The position numbers were made by a program, and so were the translations under genes. Shown here in pieces: positions 55,055 through 64,000 of a stretch of 64,000 nt of DNA. The stretch is from Gammaproteobacteria bacterium (lineage in GTDB: Bacteria > Pseudomonadota > Gammaproteobacteria > Pseudomonadales > IMCC2047): the NCBI GenBank assembly GCA_021773395.1, contig JAJFKB010000002.1, positions 310,001 through 374,000 on the forward strand. The letters run 5' to 3'. The stretch's first letter is position 1. Every line of letters starts with the position of its first letter. The notes beneath the pieces are model-generated. The model was not told the origin of the DNA, did not search any database, and saw nothing but the letters and a program-made list of their open reading frames with translations.

Positions 55055-55231
55055 CTATAACAACTGAACAATCGTCAGCAAAATACATTTTGATATCTGG
55101 CTTATAAGATAATCCCTGAAGATCACCAAATCGACGACTAGGCCAGTCCGCATGCGTTGCATCGGAGTAGCTTCATAAAACAGCGGATCGTCATTAGGCT
55201 TATTTAACCAAGCATCGGCTATTTCTTTCCG
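55055..55231 (-). pseudogene. DUF2384 (Xre/MbcA/ParS toxin-binding) antitoxin remnant
   Basis: The frame reads EIADAWLNKPNDDPLFYEAT, then MQRMRTGLVVDLVIFRDYL, close to the C-terminal domain of DUF2384 antitoxins that pair with RES toxins. It has no start. The preceding codons contain a stop, and an upstream frame (MMQRQVIQKPQATIAQYKVL) may be another piece. It lies directly behind the higB pseudogene. Confidence 0.55.
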
Positions 55232-55701
55232 AGGGAACAGGAATAGGATCTACAATACTTTGTATTGTGCGATGGTTGCTTGAGGTTTCTGTATGACTTG
55301 ACGCTGCATCATGCCTCGCATATTGGGAGTTTAAGTTCTGATTTTTAAGGTATTCATGGTGCCAAAGCCTGTTTCTGTGTCGAGCTAGAGAACTCTCAGG
55401 TCGCCTCTCGGATTGTTGCCTGTTGTTGTCTATCAGTGAGAGTGTTGTCCGGCACCAGCGCCAGTCAGCCTTTATCCCTTAGTCCTTAGTTTTTGGGGAA
55501 GAGGCGTAGGATTATGGACATTTGCACGGGGAAGGTATTTCATTCTACACGGGTTCCAACCGTTCAAGCCGGATTCTATCGCTGCGCATCGAAAGAGTAA
55601 TGTATACTATCCCTGATAGAGTTTTGAGCACCTTCATCTTCCTTACCTGCCACATTCAATTGGCAGGACAATGCAATAAGAAATATAGGAGAAGCAACCT
55701 T
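55232..55701. other. Intergenic stretch before the von Willebrand A gene
   Basis: About 470 bases show only the decayed end of the DUF2384 fragment and presumably the promoter of the next gene. Frames crossing the start of the next gene, from 55522, lack a ribosome site. Confidence 0.45.
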
Positions 55702-57873
55702 TTGAAAATTATCGCCGCCCTTATCACCGCGTTTTTCATCACTTCTTCTTTTGCTGCAGAAACGACTCTGGACGTACCTGATGAAGTAGGAATCAGGGGC
55801 TCCATTGAAGTTATCTGGAGCAGCCCCGAAACCTCCGGCGCAACCATACGCGTTTATAAACCGGATGATTCGGTAGTCGGCAGTTCCGGAGTTGGCTACC
55901 CGAATAGCGCGAAAGGAAATTCCGCGTATATGTTGGCACCGGAAGAACCGGGTGAGTATGTCATAAAGTTTCAGGCCAACGGTGAAACGCTGGCAAGTGA
56001 TACGATCACGGTTGTCATGGTCGAGGCATCGGTTGACGCGCCGGAATCGGTTCCAGCGGGCGCCAGTTTCGACATCATCTGGAATGGACCAAATAACCGG
56101 GGCGACTATGTAGGCGTAGCTGAACCCGGTGCCAACAAGCTCCTCAAAGGAGGGGCATACGCATACACAGGCAACTCCAAGGATGGCAGAGCTTCTCTCA
56201 CTGCTCCCGAAGAGTCAGGCAGCTACGATATCATTTATAAAACCGGCTCCACTATTCTGGCGCGCGACTCATTGCAGGTCACAGGCGTAAGCGCAAGCCT
56301 GGAAGGTCCAAAGGAGGGTTCAGCAGGCAGCGCCGTCACAATTACCTGGCAAGGGCCTGACAACAGTGGCGACTACATCACCCTCGCCAAGCGCGACGGC
56401 GATCGCATCCCCAAAACACACTATGCCTATACGGGGAACTCCAAAAATAACCAGGTCAATATCAACTTGCCTGAACAGGCAGGCGAGCTGGATATTATCT
56501 ATGTTACTCGCAGCGGCAATATTCTGGGGAGAATGCCGATCGCGATTACAGACACTAGCGCAACGATCAATGCAAAACCGGAAGCCGGAGCTGGCGCTGA
56601 CCTGGTCGTCACCTGGAGCGGCCCGAACAATAGCGGCGACTATATCGCTCTCGCAGCCCGTGATGGCGATCTCATTAAAGGCAGTAGCTATGCCTATACC
56701 GGGAATTCAATCGACAACGTAGTCACCCTGATCATGCCAGAGAAAACCGGCAACTATGACCTAGTGTACACCACCAAGAGCAGACGTATTCTGGCTCGCT
56801 CACCAGTAATGGTCAAGGAAGTGACGGCGACACTTGACGCCCCTGAACAGGTTCAGGGAAAACTGGAGTTTGAGGTTGAATGGGAGGGACCGGGGAATCA
56901 TGGCGACTGGATAGGCGTTATGGATCCAGGAGTAGCAAAACCACTGGCCTATCGCTATATCGATCCGTTGAAAGATCACGTACAAATAGTCGCACCGGAA
57001 ACACCGGGAGATTATCAACTGGTTTACCGCACGCGTGGTAAACGTGAACTCGCCACCAGGGCGATTACTATCACCCCAGCGGCCAGGGAACCTGGATACG
57101 TGCAGGTTACCCGGGACATTTCCAAGGGCTTTGGTGACGGCGCTGCAGTTGAAGTCATACTGGATGCATCCGGCAGTATGTTGCAAAAGCAGGGCAACAA
57201 ACGGCGTATCGAAATCGCGAAGTTGACCTTAACCCAGCTGATCCGCGATACTATCCCGGCAGATACAGGCTTCGCCATGAGAGTATTTGGTCACAGGGAA
57301 AGTGGCAGTTGTCGTACCGACCTGGAAATTCCCCTTGCCCCTCTCGACCCGCAAGCCGCCATCGCGGTCATTGGGAACATCCAGGCCATGAATCTGGCCA
57401 AAACACCTATCGGAAACTCCCTGGCACTCGTCGCACAGGATCTTGGCAACGTCACCGGTGAGCGAATAGTCATCCTGGTCACCGATGGCGAAGAGACCTG
57501 CGAAGGCGATCCAGCGCTGGCGATTAAGCAACTGCGCGACAAGGGTTGGGACATAAGAGTTAATATCGTAGGCTATGCCATTGATGATGACGCGCTAAGA
57601 GAGACTTTCAAGAGCTGGGCAGCACTGGGCCAGGGCCAATATCTGAATGCATCCAATGCGGATGAGCTGGCGACAGCAATCAGGCAGATGGTGGAAACCG
57701 TGTTCCAGATAATTGACAGTGAAGGCTCGACTGTGGCACGCGGCATGACAAACGACGCAGCATTGGAGTTGCCACCCGGTAATTTTACAGTGAAGTATTC
57801 TCTCGGCGGAAAAGTCCATGAAGCGATGGCCGAGATAAAGTCCGGAGAAACTGCGATAGTCGAATTGCCTTGA
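55702..57873 (+). CDS. Secreted protein with five Ig-like repeats and a von Willebrand A domain
   Basis: I choose TTG at 55702: AGGAG lies ten bases upstream and a signal peptide follows at once (LKIIAALITAFFITSSFAAE). The in-frame ATG at 55522 has neither. The 723-residue product has five repeats of about 84 residues with the consensus ITW-GP-NSGDY, AYTGNS and PE-AG-YDIIY-T. A vWFA domain follows (EVILDASGSMLQKQGNKRRI, IVILVTDGEETCEGDPALAI) with intact DxSxS metal site, then a short beta domain. Such proteins bind partners through Mg. It is exported to the periplasm or surface. No partner gene is obvious. Confidence 0.88.
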   Translation: MKIIAALITAFFITSSFAAETTLDVPDEVGIRGSIEVIWSSPETSGATIRVYKPDDSVVGSSGVGYPNSAKGNSAYMLAPEEPGEYVIKFQANGETLASDTITVVMVEASVDAPESVPAGASFDIIWNGPNNRGDYVGVAEPGANKLLKGGAYAYTGNSKDGRASLTAPEESGSYDIIYKTGSTILARDSLQVTGVSASLEGPKEGSAGSAVTITWQGPDNSGDYITLAKRDGDRIPKTHYAYTGNSKNNQVNINLPEQAGELDIIYVTRSGNILGRMPIAITDTSATINAKPEAGAGADLVVTWSGPNNSGDYIALAARDGDLIKGSSYAYTGNSIDNVVTLIMPEKTGNYDLVYTTKSRRILARSPVMVKEVTATLDAPEQVQGKLEFEVEWEGPGNHGDWIGVMDPGVAKPLAYRYIDPLKDHVQIVAPETPGDYQLVYRTRGKRELATRAITITPAAREPGYVQVTRDISKGFGDGAAVEVILDASGSMLQKQGNKRRIEIAKLTLTQLIRDTIPADTGFAMRVFGHRESGSCRTDLEIPLAPLDPQAAIAVIGNIQAMNLAKTPIGNSLALVAQDLGNVTGERIVILVTDGEETCEGDPALAIKQLRDKGWDIRVNIVGYAIDDDALRETFKSWAALGQGQYLNASNADELATAIRQMVETVFQIIDSEGSTVARGMTNDAALELPPGNFTVKYSLGGKVHEAMAEIKSGETAIVELP

Positions 57874-58308
57874 TGCTACCATAAGAGCAAAACGCAACCA
57901 CAAATGCCCTGACCATACCTCCACGCGCCCTCTTCCAAAAGGGCAAGGGCTGTGCTGTTTTTCGCGGTCCAGAATAAAGAGGCCCGGCTTAGGCGCGTCG
58001 AAGTAGTGCAGAGGCTATCCGGCCGCAGCCGGGCGACATAGTTGTGCTCTATCCCACCTCGCCGCTCACCGAAGGGAAGCCAATTGAACAGCGACAGATT
58101 CAATAATCATCACCATCACCGCGCTAGCAGTAAACTCCAGTCACTCCCACTCTATTGTAAATAAGGCTTTTTTGTCTTTTATATTCAATGGCTTATTTTC
58201 CTGCTAAACGGTAATACCATGAAAAATACCATGCTCAGAAAATCCTTCAAAATGTTCGATAAAATTGCCGATTGAACGCTGCCAAACCGCTCCCCGGGAT
58301 GATGTCGC
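57874..58308. other. Non-coding stretch containing site B
   Basis: No supported gene. The last part holds the guaA-tail attachment-like module at 58141-58238. The first 260 bases are moderately GC-rich with a few short hairpins of uncertain meaning. Confidence 0.5.
58141..58238 (-). other. guaA 3' tail and attachment-like module, site B
   Basis: On the minus strand 58158-58141 reads ACAATAGAGTGGGAGTGA, encoding TIEWE-stop, the standard GuaA ending. AAATAAGGC, TTATATTCAATGGCTTATTT and the doubled AATACCATG (12-bp period) follow to the right, at the same distances as in sites A and C. Confidence 0.75.
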
Positions 58309-59334
58309 TTACCCAGCATTCAGCCGGTTCTGGAAATCAGCGACTTCCTCCAGAATCTCCTCAAATGTTGGCACATCACCATAGAACATTTCCTGCTGCA
58401 TACTTTCATAATCGGCCTGCCACGCGGGGAGATCGGCGGCTGAGGGTGTCAGCTGCAGTTCCTGCGGATTTAGCGTCGAATAGTCGACCCACGTATAGCG
58501 GAAGAACACCTGACGATGCATGGCAATCCGATGGAATAGTCCGAGATCCCGGACAGATTCGTCACCCACTCCGGCCTGAATCATCCTGTAGATGTCATAG
58601 TAATGGCGGGCCATCGATCGTCGCTGCTTTTTCCTGGCCTCTGGACGAAATGTCTCCTCATGCAGCAGCATTACCTTTTCCAGGAATGTGCGCTCTGGCC
58701 GTACTGCTCTCACATCTGAACCTGGCTCGGTCAGTAATTCCGGGAAGGCTTCTCTGATATAGGGCGTGATCTCGACGGATGCAACAGGCTCTGTATCTGA
58801 CCGGGCGCCCATCTCAATCTTTACGGCACGGCGGAGATAGGCGGCCTGCTCCGGGAAGGCCGTTGGATACAACAACAGCAAGGTCTGTTCATCGGAATCG
58901 TCGGGATCAGGCTCAAGCGACCATTCGAGTGTGTCCGGTAGATCTAATGAGATCGATTCGAAGAGTGTCGGTTGAATCTGATCACTGATACATTGCTGGC
59001 AGGCTTCTTTCAGCGCCTTGAGACGCTTGGTCATCTGTTTCCTGCTGGGTGCTTGTTCCGGGGCATTTTCTCCACCAAAACCCAAGGCTTCCCTGTCGAT
59101 AACGATATCGATATCTTCGGAAAAACGTTCGATGAGATTCCAGCACTTGGATAACGACGTACCACCCTTAAACGTCAGATGTTTGCCCCATTCGGGCAGA
59201 CTGAACAATTTGCCCAGCGTCCAACAAACCCAGAAATCCTTTTCGACGGCAATCTCGAACAGATTCAGTTGCGCGCCCGTCTCCGTACAGACGAGCCGGC
59301 GACGTTCTTCCGACATCTCAATAAATTCTTTCAT
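58309..59334 (-). CDS. AbiEii/AbiGii-type nucleotidyltransferase toxin
   Basis: The 341-residue protein is the toxin of an AbiE (type IV) system, acting against phage by blocking cell growth when activated. Nucleotidyltransferase residues are visible in [20 protein letters not shown] (GGTS at 57-60) and SEDIDIVID (acidic pair at 74-76). [20 protein letters not shown] is the family's basic helix. Its start overlaps the upstream antitoxin gene by 4 bases. It fills most of unit 2 of the insertion array. Confidence 0.92.
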   Translation of the reverse strand: MKEFIEMSEERRRLVCTETGAQLNLFEIAVEKDFWVCWTLGKLFSLPEWGKHLTFKGGTSLSKCWNLIERFSEDIDIVIDREALGFGGENAPEQAPSRKQMTKRLKALKEACQQCISDQIQPTLFESISLDLPDTLEWSLEPDPDDSDEQTLLLLYPTAFPEQAAYLRRAVKIEMGARSDTEPVASVEITPYIREAFPELLTEPGSDVRAVRPERTFLEKVMLLHEETFRPEARKKQRRSMARHYYDIYRMIQAGVGDESVRDLGLFHRIAMHRQVFFRYTWVDYSTLNPQELQLTPSAADLPAWQADYESMQQEMFYGDVPTFEEILEEVADFQNRLNAG

Positions 59335-59954
59335 GCTGCGCTTTCCCGATCGGCCAGTGAACGAAAGATATCGGCGATCCAGGCCGGGGCATATCGAATA
59401 TCCTTTACCAGTTGCTTGCGTGCATCGTCATCGAGCCGACGATCGAGCTGTGTGATGACTTGCTGATCGACGTTCTTCCGGCCCAGGTGGCGCAGTGCCT
59501 GGATCACCAACCCACTGATCTTTCCCGCAGTGGCCATATTGCGGGGAGTCGTGTGCTTCAGGATGATCTGGCGCTTGCCAACCTGGACAGTCCGCGAGCG
59601 ACCATCCGTTAAATAAACGACCCTCATGGGGACTTGCGTGGAGAGTCCAAGCAAATTGGCCGCGTAGGCCCCGGAGGGTTGAAGCCGGGTAGCGTCGCGA
59701 CCTGCAAGTGCGCTCGCGATATCATCCGTCGATGGTTGCAACGGACCCAACTGGGGATCAATTCTCGGGTAATCGTACAGTCCCCGGGCCAGCTGGCGGA
59801 TAAGGCCGCTGTCCCGATGCCGCATCAGTGCAAGATCGACAGCCCCGCGGGTACCAAGATCCGTAAAACTGTCGGGCGTAAAGACCCAGCCCCGCTTGCG
59901 GCCCTGAATCCGGCGGAAGATCTTGCTGTCGGTACTGTCTGCGTGCTTGCCCAT
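59331..59954 (-). CDS. AbiEi-type antitoxin/regulator (DUF6088)
   Basis: Starting at the ATG at 59954 ([20 protein letters not shown]) the product is 207 residues. An upstream TTG at 59990 would begin inside the operator. The N-terminal winged helix ([40 protein letters not shown]) binds DNA and the rest counters the toxin. A perfect 13-bp inverted repeat lies 2 bases before the start, the expected autorepression site. The toxin gene follows with a 4-base overlap. Confidence 0.9.
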   Translation of the reverse strand: MGKHADSTDSKIFRRIQGRKRGWVFTPDSFTDLGTRGAVDLALMRHRDSGLIRQLARGLYDYPRIDPQLGPLQPSTDDIASALAGRDATRLQPSGAYAANLLGLSTQVPMRVVYLTDGRSRTVQVGKRQIILKHTTPRNMATAGKISGLVIQALRHLGRKNVDQQVITQLDRRLDDDARKQLVKDIRYAPAWIADIFRSLADRESAA

Positions 59955-59956
59955 AT

Positions 59957-59992
59957 TTTTGAAAGAAAAGTGTATATCTTTTTCTTTCAAAA
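59957..59992. promoter_or_regulatory. Operator of the AbiE operon
   Basis: TTTTGAAAGAAAA (59957-59969) and TTTTCTTTCAAAA (59980-59992) are perfect 13-bp inverted arms with a 10-bp spacer, ending 2 bases before the antitoxin start. AbiEi proteins are known to repress their promoters through inverted repeats. Confidence 0.8.
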
Positions 59993-60464
59993 TAAAAGCG
60001 CTATTCAGGCCCTCTGCGTCTGTATGAGTGAGCGCGGGGTAAGGTCGGGCAGTGCCTGAATGGTTTCTGAACTTTTGCAGGCCGAAGGATAGGTCTCGAT
60101 AGTGGTCAGATTACTGCTGTCACTCCAGACGCCGCACTCCGGTATCTTCGGCGCAAAACAAGCAAGGACGCGCATCCCCTTCGTGGTCTGGGAGCCGATC
60201 ATGTCTTTAATGGCCGAAAGCAGGCTGAGGCCTTGCTCGACAGGTAATGCTCAGTCCGGCTGATACCATGCCAACATCAATCTACCCCTCATAGTATCAC
60301 TGGTTTTTACATTACAGTGCGCAGGAAAACGCCAATTGTAAACAGGCCATTTTCCAGCATTATTTTCAATTGTTTATTTATTGGTGCAGGTGAGAATACC
60401 ATGCAAAATACCATGTTCAGCATTTACTGCTAATCGATACGGTAATCACCAATTCACACGTGCA
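59993..60464. other. Non-coding stretch containing site C
   Basis: A 65-codon minus-strand frame (60005-60202) resembles nothing I know and lacks a ribosome site. The right part is the third attachment-like module at 60322-60420. Confidence 0.45.
60322..60420 (-). other. Attachment-like module, site C (guaA tail lost)
   Basis: AATTGTAAACAGGCC, TTATTTTCAATTGTTTATTT and AATACCATGCAAAATACCATG match site B in sequence and spacing. The 18 bases where the guaA tail should be (60322-60339) are different, so only the inner part is conserved. Confidence 0.65.
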
Positions 60465-60887
60465 TCAACCACTTTTGCGTTCAACCATGCGGCCGGCGAA
60501 CTCCTGCCTCTCAAAGACCAGATGTTTGAAAGCGCCGAACACATGCAGAACCACCGCAACCAGAACGGCCTTCGCGGCGACCACATGAACCACTTCAAGT
60601 GCCTCGTGCAGGGACTCCATTTTACCGGTCGGGCTCGGTATCGAAAACCAGGTTAAAACCTCGATGGCCCGATCACCGGTCCACACTGCCAGCGGGCCGG
60701 TGACGATAAGCACGCTGATACCCAGTAACAGGACGACGTGCACAAACTGCGTCAGACGTTGCATCGCCACGGGTTGCTTGAAGGCCGCAGGGCCGTCGCT
60801 GAACATCCTCCACAGCACGCGAAACGCAAGCGGTGCGAACACCAGCGCGCCGATGGCTATATGCAGTTTCGGGAATTCCAGGGACAC
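60465..60887 (-). pseudogene. Cytochrome b561 fragment lacking its first helix
   Basis: The 140-codon frame, starting GTG, gives LHIAIGALVFAPLAFRVLWR, VHVVLLLGISVLIVTGPLAV and EVVHVVAAKAVLVAVVLHVF, i.e. helices 2-4 of a cytochrome b561 with some haem His residues. The N-terminal helix and its His are absent. The upstream sequence is unrelated, so the gene was truncated near 60888. It could have been an electron carrier for a periplasmic or membrane reductase. Confidence 0.7.
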
Positions 60888-60953
60888 CCTACATAATCAG
60901 GGACAATCAGGATGGCAGAAATATTGATGTATGGTATTCACATGGCTTTACAG

Positions 60954-62288
60954 TTATCGCATCTCGAAAAACTCGCGATGAAAGTTTGCCGCCGGTAGTC
61001 CGTTGGCCAGAAAATCCTCACGCAGGGCATCACCGAAAGCCGCGGGCCCGCAGAACCAGACACCCGTCGAACGCCATTCCGGTACTAATTTACGGATTCG
61101 CTCACCCGTCAGGCGGCCATCCTTTGGTGTAACGAACAGATGCAGTTTTACGTTAGCCGCTTCAGCATCGGCCGTAAGCTTGTCAATCGCCGTCTGGTCA
61201 AAATCCGTCGTCGCATGGAACAGATCGATCTCCTGCTCGCCCAGCGTGTGGGCCAGATGCTTCATTCACGCAATAAACGGTGTAATGCCAATGCCACCCC
61301 CAATCCAGATCTGCCGTGATCGACCGTCATTGAAATCGAAACAACCGTAAGGGCCTTCCACGGAAACCGGCATACCCACTTTTAGTCTGTCGCGCAACCG
61401 ACTCGTCCAGTCACCCAACCCCTTGGTTATAAACGTCATCCTGTGCTCTTCCGGATTCCACGCAGAGGCAATGGTGTAAGGGTGGGCACCCTCACGTTTG
61501 TTGGATGTGACAAATGCGAACTGCCCCGGTACATGCCCCTGCCATCCGTTGCCCACATCGAGAGTGCCTTCTATGACGTTCAGTCCTGGATAGTAAGTCA
61601 CTGACTCGATGACACCTTCCGCTTTGCGTCTGGCACCCACTTGGCCAGTCAGTACCAGCAAAGCCGACATGGTTCCCCCCAGCATCAGGATCGCCAATAC
61701 CCAGCCGACAGGTTGCGACCAGTAGCTAAACTGGGTAAGAACAACGGTGTGAAACACCACCGCCAGGTAAGCAATCGCAAGCCAGTTATGGGTTTTTCTA
61801 AACAGGTGATACGGAAATTTCTTTATCAGTGCAAGAACAATGAGAATCGCCACGATATAGAACACCCATTCACCAACAGATTCGGCCAGACCGCGCTGGC
61901 TCCGCAGCAATTCTTCAGGTGCTGAGAGCATCTGCTCAATGACTGGTTTGCGCTCGGGTTTTGTCAGCCAGCCCCAGCCGACCATCCACTTGGTACCCTT
62001 CGCCCACCACCAGTGAACCGTTGCAACAACCAAGGCCGTGACGCCAAGCCATTTGTGCAGACGGTACATCTTGTCTAGCCCGTTCAATGGACGCTCGATC
62101 AGTTTTGGCCGTAGCGCAAGCAGCATTGCCGCGCTCATGACACCGATGGCGACCACCCCGGTGTACTGGACAAATACACCACGAAACGAAAAATAGTTGA
62201 ATGGTTCTGGTATTAATGTGTCGGCGAACAGCCACAGCGCACTTAGTGCCAGCAACAGTCCCCAAAAACTGAGTTTGATCTTGCTCAT
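60954..62288 (-). pseudogene. Ferric reductase-like transmembrane flavoprotein, split by one stop codon
   Basis: The 445-codon frame encodes a ferredoxin-reductase-like protein with six membrane helices (about 5-215). FAD- and NAD-binding domains follow (AHPYTIASAWNPEEHRMTF, VSVEGPYGCFDF, IWIGGGIGITPFIA). A TGA at 61266-61268 falls where Arg is expected (GITPFIAR-MKHLA), then reading continues in the same frame to STGVWFCGPAAFGDALREDF. This looks like a single CGA-to-TGA change. The protein would otherwise move electrons from NAD(P)H to haem and iron. Confidence 0.85.
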
Positions 62289-62302
62289 AGTGAAATATGA
62301 TC

Positions 62303-62655
62303 CTATGCGTTTGCTATCCTCAGAATCGGCTTGATGGTTTTTCCGGTTTTTGAGTCTTCGAACGCCTGGTCGATGTCCTCAAAATCGTAAATACCCACTA
62401 ACCTGTCGAAAGGTAACAGGCCTTTTTTATGATAATTCACCAGTTCGGGAAGTATCATCTGTGGCACGGTGTCGCCTTCAATAACGCCTATCAATGCCTT
62501 GCCTTCGGCCATAATTTCTTGCTGAATGTTTGAACGTCACTTCACCGGTAAAACCAACAATGGCACATTGACCCAGTGGGCGCAGACCTTGAACAGCCTG
62601 CTTGACCACCGGCGCAACGCCCGTTGTATCGATTGCATAATGCCGAGCATGAAGA
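62303..62655 (-). pseudogene. Zinc-type alcohol dehydrogenase remnant with frameshift
   Basis: The minus strand reads AIDTTGVAPVVKQAVQGLRP, LGQCAIVGFTGEVTF, and then one extra A near 62529-62531 shifts the frame. It continues QQEIMAEGKALIGVIEGDTV, PQMILPELVNYHKKGLLPFD and ends IKPILRIANA. This is the C-terminal third of an MDR alcohol dehydrogenase of the aryl-alcohol type. The zinc-binding N-terminal half is absent. The gene is dead. Confidence 0.8.
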
Positions 62656-62813
62656 GTACCAGTGCCGCGACAGTGATTCAACCTGAAGATCAAACCGTAG
62701 CAATCCAGCGTGTCGCGCAACGACACATCGTTAGCGCGAGGGTTTAACGGAGGATTCATTGTGTTCGATTCAGAAGTCATGGTGTTTCTCCTTGTCATCG
62801 CGTGCATTGGAAA

Positions 62814-64000
62814 CTAGCGAGCGACCGCAATCGCATCAGGCGCGCTGTCGGCCTCCTGCCAACCGCCCCCGAGCACTTTGTAGAGGGTCACAAGATTGGT
62901 CGACCGTGAAAGTTGGGTAGCGATCAGGTTTTTCTGGGCACTGTAGAGCGCGCGTTGCGCGTCGAGCACGTTGAGATAGCTGTCGATGCCGCCGCGGTAG
63001 CGTACCTCGGACAGTTGGTAGGTCACTGCGGTGGCATCCGTCAGCGAACGCTGCGCAGCGAGTTGATTGTCAATGTTGCTACGCAAAGCAAGCGCATCGG
63101 CCACCTCGCGGAAAGCGGTCTGGATGCTCTTCTCATACTGCGCCACCAGCATGTCGCGCTCGACCTCGGCGACGCGCAGATGGGCGCGGTTGCTGCCAGC
63201 GTTGAAGATCGGCAGCGTCACCTGCGGCAGGAAGCTCCAGGTGCCGGAACCGGAGGCGAACAAGCCCGACAGACTGTCGCTGGCAGTGCCCGCGCTGGCG
63301 GTGAGCGTGATGCTCGGGAAGAACGCGGCACGCGCCGCGCCGATGTTTGCATTGGCGGCGCGCAGGCTGTGTTCGCTCTCACGCACATCCGGACGGCGCA
63401 GCAACACCTCGCCGGGTATGCCTGGCGTCAGCTCCGGCATCGCGGTGTGCAGCATATCCAGTGTTGCGGGAAGCAAGTCACCGGGAACAGAAGTGCCCAG
63501 CAGCAAGGTGAGCGCGTTGCGATCCTGCGCGACTTGGGCGGTGTATACCGCAACGTCCACGCGCGCGGCATCGACACTGGTCTGCGCCTGGCGCATGTCC
63601 AGCTCGGAGGCCACGCCCACGTCGAAACTGCGCTGCGTGAGTGCGTAGGATTCATCCTGACTGCTCAGTGTTTCCTGCGCCAGGCGCAGGCGTTGCGCGT
63701 CCGCGCTCCAAGTCAGATAGGCGGTTGCAACTTCGGCGATCAAACTGATATGGGTGCTGCGGGTGGCCTGTTCGCTGGCCAGGTATTGTTCCAGCGCCTG
63801 GTCCTTGAGACTGCGCACGCGACCGAACAGATCCAGTTCCCAGGAAGAGAAACCGAGATCGACGTCATACTGACTACTGGTGTACAGAGCGCCGGATTGG
63901 GTAGACAGCGCGCGTGAGGCGCTGCGGCCAGCACTGGCCTCGACGGACGGCAACAGGTCGGCGCGTTGGATACGATACTGCGCGCGCGCCTTTTCAATGT
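62814..64000 (-). CDS. Outer-membrane efflux channel, NodT/OprM family (cut by window edge)
   Basis: The frame is open to the right window edge, so the N-terminus is missing. The visible part begins [20 protein letters not shown] and continues through two coiled-coil/barrel repeats ([60 protein letters not shown]) to [20 protein letters not shown]. It is the TolC-like channel of an RND or similar pump. The sequence is much richer in G and C, with strong GC3 bias compared with the rest of the window, indicating recent transfer. Confidence 0.92.
   Translation of the reverse strand, partial: IEKARAQYRIQRADLLPSVEASAGRSASRALSTQSGALYTSSQYDVDLGFSSWELDLFGRVRSLKDQALEQYLASEQATRSTHISLIAEVATAYLTWSADAQRLRLAQETLSSQDESYALTQRSFDVGVASELDMRQAQTSVDAARVDVAVYTAQVAQDRNALTLLLGTSVPGDLLPATLDMLHTAMPELTPGIPGEVLLRRPDVRESEHSLRAANANIGAARAAFFPSITLTASAGTASDSLSGLFASGSGTWSFLPQVTLPIFNAGSNRAHLRVAEVERDMLVAQYEKSIQTAFREVADALALRSNIDNQLAAQRSLTDATAVTYQLSEVRYRGGIDSYLNVLDAQRALYSAQKNLIATQLSRSTNLVTLYKVLGGGWQEADSAPDAIAVAR

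Larger units (their letters stand above)
54116..64000. mobile_element. Accessory region built by successive insertions at the guaA 3' end (proposed)
   Basis: Three copies of an attachment-like module (54116-54213, 58141-58238, 60322-60420) divide the region into units of 4.0 kb, 2.2 kb and at least 3.6 kb. Unit 1 carries toxin-antitoxin remnants and a von Willebrand A protein, unit 2 an AbiE-type pair, and unit 3 broken redox genes and a GC-rich efflux gene. No integrase is in the window. The intact guaA should lie to the right. This is an inference from repeat structure. Confidence 0.65.

Noticed and set aside
54116-58158. Intact guaA gene near tadA
   Set aside because: Only 18-base tails coding for the last residues occur at two places; no further GuaA sequence is visible in the window.
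62913-63917. 334-codon plus-strand frame opposite the efflux channel gene
   Set aside because: Long shadow frame produced by high GC content; the opposite strand is a clear NodT/OprM-family protein.

Overview
The window looks like chromosome from a free-living, probably marine, gammaproteobacterium related to the Pseudomonadales/Cellvibrionales. The basis is gene order and protein character: aspS-yebC-ruvCAB-ybgC-tolQRAB-pal-cpoB-queE-queC-tRNA-Lys is the pseudomonad order, and tadA sits next to a guaA 3' end. No species can be named from sequence alone. The base composition is moderate, except for a clearly GC-richer tail after about 62.8 kb.

Layout. (1) 1-14.1 kb is backbone with scars: the end of a chemoreceptor gene, a TonB-dependent receptor, a pair of divergent genes fused by one deletion (lrp-type regulator and aldehyde dehydrogenase), a small stress cluster (LEA-like lipoprotein, two Hsp20 chaperones, a Deg-type protease, a 52-residue Pmp3/YqaE protein), and a divergent pckA/dauA pair for growth on C4-dicarboxylates. 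It ends in a 73-bp tandem repeat and a repeat built from the tail of a tRNA gene. (2) About 14.15-36.59 kb is a 22.4-kb genomic island in the tRNA-Lys gene beside queC. A 21-bp core is repeated at both ends, a tRNA 3' fragment lies at the left and an intact tRNA-Lys at the right, and a tyrosine integrase abuts the tRNA. Near-identical 22-bp arm-type sites lie exactly 92 bp inside each core. (3) 36.7-54.1 kb is conserved housekeeping: queuosine, Tol-Pal, Holliday-junction resolution, aspS, a mechanosensitive channel, a CDF transporter and tadA. (4) From 54.1 kb to the right edge is a second accessory region. I read it as successive insertions at the guaA 3' end, marked by three copies of a roughly 100-bp attachment-like module (54116, 58141, 60322). 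The cargo is toxin-antitoxin remnants and a MITE, a five-repeat von Willebrand A protein, an AbiE-type toxin-antitoxin pair, and decaying redox and efflux genes.

How the genes fit together. The island's core is two divergent transcription units around a TetR-controlled region with three spaced palindromes. Leftward: tetR, iorA, iorB and a quinohaemoprotein alcohol dehydrogenase. Rightward: a TonB-dependent receptor, a GldA-type dehydrogenase, an aldehyde dehydrogenase and a D-2-hydroxyacid dehydrogenase. Together they could take an alcohol or diol through aldehyde, 2-hydroxyacid and 2-oxoacid to an acyl-CoA. The substrate cannot be read from the sequence. The rest of the island carries a toxin-antitoxin pair, an IS6-type transposase remnant, two unrelated tyrosine recombinases, a LuxR-type solo regulator and two paralogous XRE regulators that share an operator-like palindrome.
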